Shown: positions 1 through 5,013 of the stretch, one piece after another
How positions within the stretch are numbered: position 1 is the first letter of the stretch
How the letters are laid out: each line of letters opens with the position of its first letter
Translations under genes and position numbers: made by a program
The notes under the pieces: model-generated
The model's database searches: none
What the model saw: the letters and a program-made list of their open reading frames with translations, nothing else
Told to the model about the DNA's origin: nothing
NCBI GenBank assembly: GCA_002371375.1
Contig: DFIB01000156.1
Span: forward strand, 1 to 6,023
Direction of reading: 5' to 3'
Length of the DNA: 6,023 nt
Source of the DNA: Mageeibacillus sp. UBA3708
Lineage (GTDB): Bacteria > Bacillota > Clostridia > Saccharofermentanales > Saccharofermentanaceae

Positions 1-47
1 CGACGGCCGTGAGTGGTGGAACTGATCTTAGTTGAACAATTATACGG

Positions 48-80
48 CTGCCTGATCTATGTGTTAGGTCGGGCAGTTTT
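48..80 (+). terminator. intrinsic (Rho-independent) terminator upstream of the first gene
   Basis: The arms CTGCCTGATCTA (48-59) and TAGGTCGGGCAG (65-76) form a continuous 12-bp stem with two G-U pairs. The loop is the 5-nt TGTGT, and TTTT (77-80) follows directly. The stem and short loop are typical of an intrinsic terminator, although the U-tract is short. It most likely ends transcription of a gene lying to the left of the window. It sits only 5 nt before the ribosome binding site of the next gene (86-92), so it could instead act as a 5'-leader attenuator of that gene. No convincing promoter was found between it and the start codon. Confidence 0.7.
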
Positions 81-98
81 AATATAAAGGAGACATTG

Positions 99-563
99 AT
101 GTACAAGTGTCCTCAGTGCGGTAAGAAGAATAAAGACGATGCCAGGTACTGTGAAGAATGCGGTGCAACGCTGAAGAAGGAACCTGTTGAGAATCTCTAC
201 GACAGAGACAGCGGTTCCGTTACTATGGTCGATTCTGATCAGCCGTTATCAGCCCCGGTGGATTATTCCAGAAGGACTGTGTTAGATTTCAGTTCGAATT
301 CATCTTCGGCCGGTTCCACGTCATCTTCCTCCGGCGGACAGACGATCAATGTTTTTGCGTTTGTTTTATCGCTGATGTCTCTGTTCATGTGTTTCGGATG
401 CTTAAGTCCGATAGGCCTCATCCTGTCGATCATTGCATTCAACTCGGCAAAGAAGTCAAACGAGCGTGTCTCGGGCCTTCCGCTTGTGGCGCTGATACTG
501 TCGGTATGCGGTACTTTCGAGCTGATTATCATAATTCTCGCTGCTTTGTTAGGAGGCAGGTAG
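99..563 (+). CDS. zinc-ribbon, DUF4190-like small membrane protein
   Basis: A 154-residue protein of unknown function. The N-terminus carries a zinc-ribbon knuckle pair, CPQC at residues 4-7 and CEEC at 18-21, of the type found at the N-terminus of many Firmicute membrane proteins. A low-complexity, serine-rich linker follows (about 65-80). Two strongly hydrophobic stretches (about 83-114 and 127-151) are separated by a short basic loop, as in DUF4190 proteins. There is no signal peptide, so the zinc ribbon is predicted to face the cytoplasm. I chose the ATG at 99 because AAAGGAG (86-92) lies 6 nt upstream; the TTG at 96 would also be in frame. The stop is 9 nt before the RluA-family gene, so the two are probably cotranscribed. 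The family assignment is by pattern recognition, and the molecular role is not known. Confidence 0.8.
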   Translation: MYKCPQCGKKNKDDARYCEECGATLKKEPVENLYDRDSGSVTMVDSDQPLSAPVDYSRRTVLDFSSNSSSAGSTSSSSGGQTINVFAFVLSLMSLFMCFGCLSPIGLILSIIAFNSAKKSNERVSGLPLVALILSVCGTFELIIIILAALLGGR

Positions 564-572
564 GGAAGACCG

Positions 573-1541
573 ATGAAGGATTTTATTGTTAACGGCTCCC
601 AGAACGGCAAGCATGTCGTAAAGGCGGCGAGTGAGGTTTTCGCTTCGCTTGATGCGAAGGATCTGTATAAGGCGCTCAAGCATAAGGATATCAGGATAGA
701 CGGCAGGAAGACGTCCTCTGACGTGACTGTTTATGAAGGACAGCGTGTTGAGGTGTGGCTGCCTGATGAGCTTTTTGCCAGGGAGAGAGAGAAGGCATCA
801 GGTGAGCAGATGTACGCTAAGGTGTATGAGTCCGACAACATCCTTATAGTCAATAAGAGACAGGGTATTGCAGTCCATTCCGGCAAGAATACGGGAAGCA
901 TCAATCTTATCGATGAGGTGAGGAAAGACACCGGGATAAAGTCCTGCGATCTCTGTCACAGGATAGATATGAATACGGGCGGGCTCGTAATGATAGCCAA
1001 GAATAAGAAGGCTCTTGATGATGCTGTCCTGCTGTTTAGGAATAATCTCGTGATCAAAAGATACAGGGCACTTGTTCTGGGAGTTCCGGAAGAGGGAGAT
1101 CCTGTGATATGTGAGGATGATGCCGTCATGCGTGAGGTATCCGCCTATCTTGAGAAGACCAAAAGCGGTTCGGTATATATTCACGACATCAGGCAGGATG
1201 GAGACGTACCGGTGATCTCGAGATACCGGGTCCTTCATGTGTATAGCGGGGCCGGACCTGACGGTGAGGACGTATCTGATATTGAAGTGGAACTTGTTAC
1301 GGGCAGAACACATCAGATAAGGGCGCAGTTTGCCCACATGGGTCATCCCGTGATAGGAGACGGGCTGTACGGCAGGGCAAAGGTCAATAATGCTTTCAAG
1401 GATCCGAAGGGCAATAAGCTAAGGTTCCAGCAGCTTTTTGCCTCAACTCTGATCCTGCGTAAGATACCGCGGGATAACTGCCATGCAGGTCTGTCCGGAA
1501 GAAGATTTGCGCTCAATCCCGAATTTGGTGTTAAACTATAA
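573..1541 (+). CDS. RluA-family pseudouridine synthase
   Basis: A 322-residue enzyme expected to isomerise specific uridines in ribosomal RNA (or tRNA) to pseudouridine in the cytoplasm. Residues about 10-66 resemble the S4 RNA-binding domain that precedes the catalytic domain in RluC/RluD-type enzymes. The catalytic motif is HRIDMNTGG at 129-137, with Asp132 as the predicted nucleophile. The family consensus is HRLDxxTSG, so the Ser-to-Gly change is a minor variant. A second hallmark, GRTHQIR (244-250), is followed by HMGHPVIGDGLYG (255-267). Length is normal for the family. The start is supported by AGGGA (562-566), which overlaps the upstream stop codon and suggests translational coupling. 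The target uridine cannot be deduced, so I give no symbol. The gene lies between the zinc-ribbon membrane gene and murI in the same probable operon. Confidence 0.93.
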   Translation: MKDFIVNGSQNGKHVVKAASEVFASLDAKDLYKALKHKDIRIDGRKTSSDVTVYEGQRVEVWLPDELFAREREKASGEQMYAKVYESDNILIVNKRQGIAVHSGKNTGSINLIDEVRKDTGIKSCDLCHRIDMNTGGLVMIAKNKKALDDAVLLFRNNLVIKRYRALVLGVPEEGDPVICEDDAVMREVSAYLEKTKSGSVYIHDIRQDGDVPVISRYRVLHVYSGAGPDGEDVSDIEVELVTGRTHQIRAQFAHMGHPVIGDGLYGRAKVNNAFKDPKGNKLRFQQLFASTLILRKIPRDNCHAGLSGRRFALNPEFGVKL

Positions 1542-1572
1542 CGGTTTATTATACTGGTAAAGGAAGATATCA

Positions 1573-2394
1573 ATGGCTGATAACAGACCGATAGGTGTTT
1601 TTGATTCGGGTATAGGAGGACTTACCGTACTTCGCGAAATCTGGGATCTGATGCCGGGTGAGGGGACTGTTTACTTCGGTGATAACGGAAGGGCCCCTTA
1701 CGGAACAAAGTCCAAAAGCACCGTAATAAAATACTCTTTGCAGAATATGCATTTCCTGGAGCAGCAGGACGTGAAGATGATAGTTATTGCGTGTAATACA
1801 GCCAGCGCACATGCGTACAAGGCACTGTCAGAGAAGTCCGATGTCCCTGTGATAGAAGTGGTGACTCCCGGTGCAAGATGTGCTGCCGGTACGACGCGCA
1901 ACGGCAAGATAGGTATCATTGCAACAAAAGGCTCCGTTAACTCCGGGGTGTATAAGGAAGCCGTCGAACGGTTCGCCGCCCCGGGAACAAAGATCTATCA
2001 GCAGGCGTGCCCTCTGTTTGTATCGCTTGCTGAAGAGGGCTGGTGGGACAACGAGGTCACATCGCTGGTGTGCAGCAGATATCTTACGCCTCTTAAGGAA
2101 GCCGGGATAGACACGCTTGTACTCGGATGTACGCATTATCCGCTTCTGTCAGGCGCCATCCGCAAATTTATGGGAGATGGTGTTACCCTGATCAATGCGG
2201 GAAAGGCAGTTGCCCAGGTCGTCAGAGAGACTCTGGAGGAGAACGGCCTGTCATGCGGAGGTACACAAGAGCCGCTCCGCAGGTTCTATACAAGCGATGA
2301 GCCGGAGCTCTTTGAGGAAGTGGCGTCCCCGTTCCTCGGCAGAGGTCTTCCTTCGGGGACACTCAAATACAACACGGACAGGTTCGATGTATGA
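1573..2394 (+). CDS. murI: glutamate racemase
   Basis: A 273-residue cytoplasmic, cofactor-independent racemase that converts L-glutamate to D-glutamate for peptidoglycan stem peptides (the gene is often called racE in Gram-positives). Diagnostic features are GVFDSGIGGLTVL (8-20), with Asp11 and Ser12 at the substrate site; YFGDNGRAPYG (34-44); ACNTASA (73-79), with catalytic Cys74; and LGCTHYPLL (184-192), with the second catalytic Cys186 and the following His. Both cysteines are present, so the enzyme should be active. Length is typical (about 260-285). The start has AGGAAG (1561-1566) 6 nt upstream and lies 31 nt after the RluA gene stop. The stop overlaps the next ATG (ATGA), which indicates coupled translation with the DUF1934 gene. 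No promoter of good quality is visible in the 31-nt gap. Confidence 0.97.
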   Translation: MADNRPIGVFDSGIGGLTVLREIWDLMPGEGTVYFGDNGRAPYGTKSKSTVIKYSLQNMHFLEQQDVKMIVIACNTASAHAYKALSEKSDVPVIEVVTPGARCAAGTTRNGKIGIIATKGSVNSGVYKEAVERFAAPGTKIYQQACPLFVSLAEEGWWDNEVTSLVCSRYLTPLKEAGIDTLVLGCTHYPLLSGAIRKFMGDGVTLINAGKAVAQVVRETLEENGLSCGGTQEPLRRFYTSDEPELFEEVASPFLGRGLPSGTLKYNTDRFDV

Positions 2395-2801
2395 AGACAC
2401 TGATAGAGATCACGACAAATGTATATCCGGAACCGTTCAGAACTTATGCCATGAGAGATGAGAAGGACGGCGTCATATATTACAAGTGGTGTGAGCAGAG
2501 AACTCCCGAAGAGAAGGAATCTCTCTATGAGCTGATTCTTGATAAAAAGAATAATAAGGCAACGGTCAAGCGTTCCGGTAACATCAAGTCAGAGATGGAA
2601 TTCAGGGCGGGAGAGGAGACTCTCGGAGGAATATTTACTTTCTACGGGCTTATCCCTGTCAAGATCAATACCGAGTATATGAATATGCCCTCTGCGGTTA
2701 GTGAACTATTCGAAATGAGATATTCGCTCAGTTCCGGTGATAATGAATTGATAAAAAATACATTTTCGTTAAAAAGGCTCTTGCAAAAAGCAGAGCGTTA
2801 A
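2391..2801 (+). CDS. DUF1934 (YwiB-like, calycin-type barrel) protein
   Basis: A 136-residue protein resembling the DUF1934 family, small predicted beta-barrel proteins with a calycin-like fold and no established biochemical function. The most recognisable segment is TVKRSGNIKSEMEF (58-71), followed by a glycine/aromatic stretch FTFYGLIPVKINT (82-94) and a late strand EMRYSLSSGDNELIKNTFSL (108-127), in the order expected for the family. There is no signal peptide or membrane segment. The ATG overlaps the murI stop codon (ATGA at 2391-2394) and the ribosome binding site is weak, so translation probably depends on ribosomes finishing murI. In Bacillus subtilis ywiB lies next to argS (from memory); here the neighbours are murI and rpmF. 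The 3' end of this gene contains the presumed rpmF promoter. The assignment is by sequence resemblance only. Confidence 0.82.
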   Translation: MKTLIEITTNVYPEPFRTYAMRDEKDGVIYYKWCEQRTPEEKESLYELILDKKNNKATVKRSGNIKSEMEFRAGEETLGGIFTFYGLIPVKINTEYMNMPSAVSELFEMRYSLSSGDNELIKNTFSLKRLLQKAER

Positions 2802-2809
2802 TGTAATAT
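2781..2809 (+). promoter_or_regulatory. sigma-A type promoter for rpmF
   Basis: The -35 element TTGCAA (2781-2786) is separated by exactly 17 nt from the -10 element TAATAT (2804-2809). Transcription would start near 2816 and give a leader of about 37 nt before rpmF. The -35 lies inside the last codons of the DUF1934 gene, so rpmF would have its own promoter while still receiving any operon read-through. This assignment rests on element match and spacing. Confidence 0.55.
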
Positions 2810-2852
2810 CTATTAGCATTGTTGAGAAAAGAAGTATCGGAGGTGAAGATAG

Positions 2853-3038
2853 ATGGCACATCCTAAGCGTAAGTGGTCAAAGACAAGAACTGCACGTCAT
2901 AGAGCAGCTTGGAAGCTTTCATTGCCCGGATTTGTTGAGTGCCCCCAGTGCCATAGCAAGATGCTCCGCCGTAAGGCTTGCAAGAATTGCGGTTATCTGG
3001 ATGGCAGACAGGTCATCAAAGTCGGCGAAGAGATCTGA
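2853..3038 (+). CDS. rpmF: 50S ribosomal protein L32
   Basis: A 61-residue structural protein of the large ribosomal subunit. The N-terminus MAHPKRKWSKTRTARHRAAW has the PKRK-SK basic pattern of bacterial L32, which threads into rRNA. A C-terminal zinc ribbon is formed by CPQC (30-33) and CKNC (43-46), so this is the zinc-binding (C+) form. Length is typical. The ribosome binding site GGAGGTGA (2839-2846), 6 nt before the ATG, is the strongest in the window, as expected for a ribosomal protein. The gene has its own candidate promoter (2781-2809) and an intrinsic terminator (3069-3100), so it can be a monocistronic unit. In many Firmicutes rpmF follows a DUF177 (YceD) gene and precedes plsX; neither is adjacent here. 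Confidence 0.97.
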   Translation: MAHPKRKWSKTRTARHRAAWKLSLPGFVECPQCHSKMLRRKACKNCGYLDGRQVIKVGEEI

Positions 3039-3068
3039 TCTTTGAATTAACAGAAAGCTACTAACGGA

Positions 3069-3100
3069 GGCAGTGAGATAATAAACCCACTGCCTTTTTT
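3069..3100 (+). terminator. intrinsic terminator after rpmF
   Basis: GGCAGTG (3069-3075) pairs perfectly with CACTGCC (3088-3094) across a 12-nt loop, and six T follow (3095-3100). A further A-T pair (3068/3095) can extend the stem. This is a clear Rho-independent terminator on the + strand for the rpmF transcript. The T-run directly abuts the der ribosome binding site (GAGG, 3101-3104), so der depends either on read-through or on a promoter within the hairpin. Confidence 0.85.
3074..3082 (+). promoter_or_regulatory. candidate extended -10 promoter element for der, inside the terminator
   Basis: TG (3074-3075), one base, then GATAAT (3077-3082) match the extended -10 arrangement TGnTATAAT with one mismatch. 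No good -35 is seen 16-18 nt upstream. Initiation would be near 3089, inside the 3' arm of the terminator, and would give a short leader of about 24 nt that keeps the der ribosome binding site and loses the hairpin. This is suggestive only. Confidence 0.3.
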
Positions 3101-3112
3101 GAGGTTAAAGGC

Positions 3113-4438
3113 ATGAGTAAACCTGTTGTTGCTATAGTAGGACGCCCTAACGTAGGGAAATCAAGTCTGTTCAACACCCTCTACGGGGAGCGTATATCCA
3201 TCGTTCACGACACACCCGGCGTAACGAGGGACAGGCTTTATGCGCCCGCAAACTGGCGCGGCAGGGAGTTTATTATGATAGATACCGGCGGTATAGAGCC
3301 TGCCGGCGATGATGTCATCACGCGCAATATGCGCGTTCAGGCCGAGATTGCCATAGAGACGGCAGATGTGATCATATTCATGTGTGATGTTCAGGCAGGC
3401 CTGACTGCATCCGACGAAGAGATTGCAGTCATGCTCCGCAAGTCCGGGCGTCCGGTAGTCTGCGCAGTCAACAAGATTGACAAGATCGGCGATCCGCCTG
3501 CCGAGTATTACGAGTTTTTCAATCTCGGACTCGATAATTATGTGGCTCTGTCTGCATCCCACCGCCTCGGGATCGGTGAGCTGCTTGACGCGGTTTTCGA
3601 GTTTTTTCCGGAAGAGAATGAGGGTGAGGGTGATGACGAGACGGTCCGCGTGGCTTTGATCGGCCGTCCTAATGCGGGCAAGTCTTCTCTTGCAAACAAG
3701 ATAATAGGTGAAGACAGGAGTATAGTATCCGATATTGCAGGAACGACAAGGGATACCATAGATACTCAGGTTGAGAACAAGTTCGGAAGATTCACGATCA
3801 TCGATACAGCCGGAATGCGTAAAAAAGGCAAGATCGAAGATAAAGTCGAGAAGTATTCCATGGTCCGTGCGCTGGCTGCAGTCGAGCGGGCTGATGTCTG
3901 CGTCGTTCTGATAGATGCCTCTGTAGGAATCACCGAACAGGACACGAGAGTCGCGGGGATCGCTCATAATGCAGGCAAGGCATGTATCATTGCCATCAAT
4001 AAGTGGGACCTCATCGACAAGGAGACGGGTACTCTTGAGCAGATGACGAAGATAGTGAAGGAGAGGTTCTCCTTTATGGATTACGCGCCTGTCATTTTCC
4101 TGTCAGCCAAGACGGGCCAGAGGATAGATAAGCTGTTCGAGAAGATCAGGACAGCATATGAGAATTCGCATAAGAGACTTACAACAGGTGTATTTAATGA
4201 TATGCTCAGTGAGGCGATCGCCGTAGTTCCGACGCCTCAGGATAAGGGTAAGCATCTCAAGATCTACTACGGCACTCAGGTGGCTGTGTGTCCGCCTACG
4301 TTTACCCTGTTCGTCAATAACAAAGAACTGTCACACTTCTCTTACGAGAGATATATTGAGAATTCCATCAGGAAGAACTTCGGCTTCGAGGGAACTCCGA
4401 TCAGGCTGTTCCTGAGAGAGAAGGGTGAGAAGGAGTAA
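3113..4438 (+). CDS. der: ribosome biogenesis GTPase Der (EngA)
   Basis: A 441-residue essential GTPase that assists maturation of the 50S ribosomal subunit. It has the diagnostic tandem of two Era-like G domains. G domain 1 contains GRPNVGKS (10-17), the TRD switch region (38-40), DTGG (57-60), NKID (120-123) and SAS (147-149). An acidic linker (about 166-176) leads to G domain 2, with GRPNAGKSS (184-192), TTRD (211-214), DTAG (231-234), NKWD (296-299) and SAK (331-333). The C-terminal KH-like RNA-binding domain spans about 352-441, and its end is intact. Length matches the family (about 435-490). The ATG is preceded by GAGG (3101-3104) at 8 nt. The gene starts 12 nt after the rpmF terminator. 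Downstream there is no further housekeeping gene, only the repeat-rich gap. Confidence 0.98.
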   Translation: MSKPVVAIVGRPNVGKSSLFNTLYGERISIVHDTPGVTRDRLYAPANWRGREFIMIDTGGIEPAGDDVITRNMRVQAEIAIETADVIIFMCDVQAGLTASDEEIAVMLRKSGRPVVCAVNKIDKIGDPPAEYYEFFNLGLDNYVALSASHRLGIGELLDAVFEFFPEENEGEGDDETVRVALIGRPNAGKSSLANKIIGEDRSIVSDIAGTTRDTIDTQVENKFGRFTIIDTAGMRKKGKIEDKVEKYSMVRALAAVERADVCVVLIDASVGITEQDTRVAGIAHNAGKACIIAINKWDLIDKETGTLEQMTKIVKERFSFMDYAPVIFLSAKTGQRIDKLFEKIRTAYENSHKRLTTGVFNDMLSEAIAVVPTPQDKGKHLKIYYGTQVAVCPPTFTLFVNNKELSHFSYERYIENSIRKNFGFEGTPIRLFLREKGEKE

Positions 4439-4473
4439 GAGATTATTTTACATCCGGCAACATAGAATACCGG

Positions 4474-4491
4474 CCTGCAAAGATCAGCAGG
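4474..4491 (+). terminator. weak hairpin after der, possible terminator
   Basis: CCTGC (4474-4478) and GCAGG (4487-4491) form a 5-bp stem with an 8-nt loop. The following bases (TGTATATTT) are only loosely T-rich. This is the hairpin nearest to the end of der, but it is a poor intrinsic terminator. Confidence 0.2.
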
Positions 4492-4534
4492 TGTATATTT
4501 CCACAGATCATGTATGTCTATATGAGAAGTACGG

Positions 4535-4550
4535 GAGCAGTATACTGCTC
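4535..4550. repeat. 16-bp perfect palindrome
   Basis: GAGCAGTATACTGCTC is its own reverse complement over all 16 positions. As DNA it could be a dimeric protein binding site; as RNA it could form a 6-bp stem with a TATA loop. Its last four bases are shared with the next inverted repeat. Confidence 0.7.
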
Positions 4551-4573
4551 AATGTACACTGCCGACATTGAGC
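4547..4573. repeat. inverted repeat with 9-bp perfect arms
   Basis: GCTCAATGT (4547-4555) and ACATTGAGC (4565-4573) are perfect reverse complements separated by 9 nt, followed by TTTACT. On the + strand RNA this would be a stable hairpin and might contribute to transcription termination after der, although the T-run is short. It competes with the palindrome at 4535-4550 for bases 4547-4550. Confidence 0.6.
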
Positions 4574-4648
4574 TTTACTCTGCATGTCCAACCGGCTTAC
4601 TAGCTGCGGTTCCGTACTTAGACAGAATCGTGCACAAATGTATCTACA

Positions 4649-4793
4649 TTCACAAAGTTACTGCGTACGCAGCAAACATGTTCCGGTAAAGAAGGTTTCA
4701 TTCACAAAGTTACTGCGTACGCAGCAAACATGTTCCGGTAAAGCAGGATTCGTTCACAAAGTTACTGCGTACGCAGCAAACATGTTCCGGTAA
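4649..4793. repeat. tandem array: three identical 41-bp repeats at 52-bp period
   Basis: Copies at 4649-4689, 4701-4741 and 4753-4793 are identical over 41 bp. They begin TTCACAAAG and end TGTTCCGGTAA. Each contains the perfect 12-bp palindrome CTGCGTACGCAG (4661-4672, 4713-4724, 4765-4776) and the 8-bp palindrome AACATGTT. The start-to-start distance is exactly 52 bp twice. The separators are about 10 bp and themselves similar (GAAGGTTTCA and GCAGGATTCG, 7 of 10 matches), so the true unit is 52 bp. Because 52 is not a multiple of three, the array is not a protein repeat. A degenerate fourth unit follows at 4802-4843. Function is unknown; a phased protein-binding array or a dispersed intergenic repeat are both possible. 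Confidence 0.93.
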
Positions 4794-4801
4794 GTTGATT
4801 A

Positions 4802-4843
4802 TTCGACAGGTGCCCTGATCGACCATCAAACCTGTTTCCGTAA
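4802..4843. repeat. degenerate fourth copy of the 52-bp unit
   Basis: This stretch begins TTC-GACA and ends CAAACCTGTTTCCGTAA, against CAAACATGTTCCGGTAA in the perfect copies. The distance from CTG to CAAAC is 9 nt in both. The central 12-bp palindrome is lost. The alignment was made by eye and is convincing mainly over the last 17 bases. Confidence 0.55.
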
Positions 4844-4875
4844 GAATTTAAGATATTTCCGTAAAATTACGGAAA
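4835..4875. repeat. cluster of TTTCCGTAA half-sites including an inverted pair
   Basis: TTTCCGTAA occurs at 4835-4843 and again at 4856-4864, 21 bp apart. The reverse complement TTACGGAAA lies at 4867-4875. The last two form a perfect 9-bp-arm inverted repeat with a 2-bp centre. The arrangement looks like a multi-site operator lying about 60 bp upstream of the -35 of the next promoter. There is no adequate T-run for a terminator. Confidence 0.55.
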
Positions 4876-4933
4876 AATCCTTTTCGGAAGATAGGTTATC
4901 GAAACGGACAAATATATAAGTTTGCAAAATGTA

Positions 4934-4962
4934 TTGACAAAGGCTTCGTCTTGTTTTATATT
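4934..4962 (+). promoter_or_regulatory. strong sigma-A promoter for the oxidoreductase gene
   Basis: The -35 TTGACA (4934-4939) matches the consensus, the spacer is exactly 17 nt, and the -10 is TATATT (4957-4962, five of six). The upstream DNA is AT-rich. Transcription would start near 4969 with a leader of about 45 nt. This is the best promoter in the window. Confidence 0.85.
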
Positions 4963-4993
4963 GAATACAGATTCAATGAAATTGTATTCAATA
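4959..4993. promoter_or_regulatory. operator-like inverted repeats overlapping the -10 and start site
   Basis: ATTGAAT (4960-4966) and ATTCAAT (4971-4977) form a 7-bp-arm palindrome with a 4-bp centre, covering part of the -10 and the expected start site. A second ATTCAAT lies at 4986-4992, and the longer arms TATTGAATACA (4959-4969) and TGTATTCAATA (4983-4993) are perfect reverse complements 13 bp apart. The left arm would not be fully transcribed, so this should act as DNA. The placement suggests a repressor, for example of the TetR type, but no regulator gene lies in the window. Confidence 0.6.
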
Positions 4994-5013
4994 AACAGAA
5001 GAAGGGAATTAAC

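Larger units (their letters stand above)
4439..5013. other. 575-bp non-coding, repeat-rich intergenic region
   Basis: No credible protein gene is present on either strand; a short open frame across the repeats changes phase from copy to copy. In order the region holds a weak hairpin after der (4474-4491), a perfect palindrome overlapping an inverted repeat (4535-4573), three identical 41-bp repeats at 52-bp spacing with a degenerate fourth (4649-4843), a cluster of TTTCCGTAA half-sites (4835-4875), an AT-rich stretch, and a strong promoter with operator-like half-sites (4934-4993). No tRNA, rRNA or known riboswitch was recognised. Confidence 0.85.

Noticed and set aside
2..25. Possible C-terminal tail of an upstream protein (DGREWWN then stop)
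   Set aside because: Seven codons are too few to recognise, and another frame also stays open until 35. It may be real, but nothing in the sequence decides it.
32..61. Possible promoter within the upstream hairpin (TTGAAC and TCTATG)
   Set aside because: The -10 matches at only three of six positions, and the elements overlap a better-supported terminator stem.
798..1346. 182-codon open frame on the minus strand opposite the RluA-family gene
   Set aside because: It is a shadow of a well-supported gene, with no motif of its own.
1525..1555. Possible promoter before murI (TTGGTG and TATACT)
   Set aside because: The spacer is 19 nt and the -35 is weak. Operon read-through from the upstream gene explains murI expression better.
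3161..3967. 268-codon open frame on the minus strand opposite der
   Set aside because: It lies entirely within der, whose two G domains are unmistakable. The antisense frame has no recognisable domain and reflects codon bias in der.
4649..4793. CRISPR array
   Set aside because: The repeats are 41 bp and the separators only about 10 bp and similar to each other. CRISPR spacers are longer and unrelated in sequence, and no cas gene is present.
4584..4793. 69-codon open frame on the + strand running through the repeats
   Set aside because: The 52-bp period shifts frame, so each repeat is read differently; there is no ribosome binding site and no protein-like composition. It is a by-product of the repeat array.
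4806..4835. ACAGGT...ACCTGT hairpin as a terminator
   Set aside because: It has a 6-bp stem with an 18-nt loop and only three T after it. It is better explained as part of the degenerate repeat copy.
4439..5013. Insertion sequence or transposon remnant
   Set aside because: No transposase fragment, terminal inverted repeats at the edges or target-site duplication could be found.
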